Shown here: piece after piece, positions 6,054 through 7,083 of the stretch
Layout of the letters: every line of letters starts with the position of its first letter
Position numbering within the stretch: the stretch's first letter is position 1
Origin: an uncultured Candidatus Saccharibacteria bacterium
Lineage (GTDB): Bacteria > Patescibacteriota > Saccharimonadia > Saccharimonadales > Saccharimonadaceae
Direction of reading: 5' to 3'
Length of the DNA stretch: 7,083 bases
NCBI GenBank assembly: GCA_938042055.1
Contig: CALIRX010000062.1
Span: 1-7,083 of the forward strand
The notes under the pieces: model-generated
Databases searched by the model: none
What the model was told of the DNA's origin: nothing
The model's input: only the letters and a program-made list of their open reading frames with translations
Program-made: the position numbers and the translations under genes

Positions 6054-7022
6054 ATGGCAAAACGCGACGATGATTTGGAATTTAGCATTAATGCGCCGTT
6101 TGATGATGGGCGAGCGGTTATCGATAAAGTTCCGCTATATTTGGTGAATGGCTCATTGGGTGCTGGGAAAACTAGTGTCCTTGAGTTCTTATTGCAACAA
6201 AGTGACTATAAGGGTTCTCGGGTGATTGAGAATGAATATGCTAATGAAAATGTTGACGGTTATCGATTGGAAAAGTTGGCGGATATTGTGACGACTTTGG
6301 CTGGCGATTGTGTTTGTTGTTCGTCGAAGCATGCATTGACGCGGATGCTACTCGACTTTTGCCGCAATTCCCCCGCCCCAGTGTTTATCGAAGCTACTGG
6401 CGTGGCGCGAACGATGAATTTGGTTGAGAAATTGATTAATGCGCAAATATTCAATAAGTATGAGTTGGCGCAGAGTTTTTATGTTATTGACGCACATGAG
6501 ATTTTGCGTGGAATTGAGCCGGCGCATGAAATTGAGTTGCAAGCGGCGGATATGATTTTAGTAACCAAAGAAGATTTGCTAAGTGACGACGAGCGACTAC
6601 AATATGAATCTAAGCTGAGCTCCCTGCCTTACGGAAAAATATTGAGCGCGCCACGAGGTAAATTTGATATTAATAAAATGACAACGCCGTCTGGTTTGTT
6701 GGCGTTTTTTGATACGTACGATGGCGAGTTGGTCGTGCCAGATAATCCGACGTATGCGGTGCTGGATGTTTCTGGTATGAAAATTGCTGCGGCGACTCTG
6801 GAAAAAATTTGGCCGGAACTTTTTGATGCTTATAAACTCAGGCGAATGAAGGGTTGCTTTATTGATGATAATGGCGCGCGGCATCATTTGGAGGCAACGG
6901 AAAATCAGATTCAAATAGCTAATTCTGCGGCGGAAGAGCCAGCAAAAATTGTGCTAATTGGTGAACGTGCGGACGAAATTACGCGTGAAGTTTTGTCTGC
7001 GCAATTGATGATGTTTGAATAA
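6054..7022 (+). CDS. COG0523 (CobW/G3E) GTPase, putative metallochaperone
   Basis: A 322-residue G3E-family GTPase of the COG0523 group, whose members deliver metal ions, often zinc, to client proteins or help cells survive metal limitation. The Walker A loop is GSLGAGKTS (33-41). The family switch motif appears as ENEYANENVDG (59-69). The diagnostic CxCC metal site is C86-V-C88-C89. Walker B is FIEATG (111-116), and the guanine-specificity motif is TKED (171-174), a variant of NKxD. A CobW_C-like domain follows from about residue 235. There is no His-rich C-terminal tail, only RHH. The ATG at 6054 follows a TATAAT by 6 nt; a longer frame to 5859 would overlap pth. Together with the Fur-family regulator and the YcgR/YcgQ-type pair it suggests a zinc-response module, but the metal is inferred. 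The stop is TAA. Confidence 0.9.
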   Translation: MAKRDDDLEFSINAPFDDGRAVIDKVPLYLVNGSLGAGKTSVLEFLLQQSDYKGSRVIENEYANENVDGYRLEKLADIVTTLAGDCVCCSSKHALTRMLLDFCRNSPAPVFIEATGVARTMNLVEKLINAQIFNKYELAQSFYVIDAHEILRGIEPAHEIELQAADMILVTKEDLLSDDERLQYESKLSSLPYGKILSAPRGKFDINKMTTPSGLLAFFDTYDGELVVPDNPTYAVLDVSGMKIAAATLEKIWPELFDAYKLRRMKGCFIDDNGARHHLEATENQIQIANSAAEEPAKIVLIGERADEITREVLSAQLMMFE

Positions 7023-7079
7023 AGTTCACTTTCGTCGTTTCCGACTCATCAGCATAGATACGCATCTATGGAGCGAACT
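7023..7079 (-). ncRNA. Hammerhead self-cleaving ribozyme, type III
   Basis: Read on the minus strand, every core element is present in order. Stem III is AGTTCGC (7073-7079) with GTGAACT (7023-7029), 7 bp including one G-U. Next come U16.1 and C17 (7072, 7071), then stem I: CATAGAT (7064-7070) pairs with ATCTATG (7053-7059) across a GCGT loop. CTGATGA follows at 7046-7052. Stem II is GTCG (7042-7045) with CGAC (7034-7037), capped by a GAAA tetraloop, and GAAA closes the core at 7030-7033. Stem III is the open helix, hence type III. Predicted cleavage is after C17, between 7071 and 7070. It begins one base past the stop codon of the GTPase gene, on the opposite strand, so the host transcript enters from beyond the right edge. 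Its biological role is unknown. Confidence 0.93.
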
Positions 7080-7083
7080 GACA

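Overview
The window looks like ordinary chromosome from a small-genome bacterium of the Candidate Phyla Radiation, most likely Saccharibacteria (TM7). This is inferred from protein flavour, tight packing, -10 boxes sitting directly against start codons, and a standard code with no in-frame TGA; it cannot be proved from 7 kb. Eight protein genes, one long structured-RNA locus and one self-cleaving ribozyme are supported.

Left part (1-1730): two leftward genes, a CDP-alcohol phosphatidyltransferase-family membrane enzyme (75-782) and dprA (805-1674), the DNA-uptake/recombination mediator. Positions 1710-2040 carry no protein gene. A perfect consensus sigma-70 promoter (TTGACA, 17 bp, TATAAT) fires rightward into about 310 nt of hairpin-rich RNA ending at a strong bidirectional terminator (1997-2039). 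I could not assign this RNA to a class.

Middle part (2051-7022): a cluster with a metal-homeostasis theme. Leftward are a UPF0718/DUF318 permease (3236-4279), its TIGR03943/YcgQ-like partner overlapping it by 11 nt (2512-3246), and a Fur-family regulator (2051-2464) whose promoter carries a 21-bp inverted repeat. Rightward are a DUF475/TerC-related membrane protein (4321-5442) and a COG0523 (CobW-type) GTPase with a CxCC metal site (6054-7022). The housekeeping gene pth (5450-6010, leftward) lies between these two. In other bacteria the YcgR/YcgQ pair, Zur and COG0523 proteins belong to the zinc-limitation response, so a Zur-like zinc circuit is the leading inference; manganese or another metal is possible.

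Right edge (7023-7079, minus strand): a complete type III hammerhead ribozyme. Core CTGATGA, GAAA and the TC cleavage dinucleotide are all present, and stems I, II and III are fully paired. It sits one base past the stop codon of the GTPase gene on the opposite strand, so it belongs to an RNA that starts beyond the window. This is the most striking item here.

A second genome-scale theme is promoter layout. Five genes have a clear -10 hexamer ending 6-8 nt before the ATG, and dprA shows a weaker version, which predicts leaderless mRNAs.
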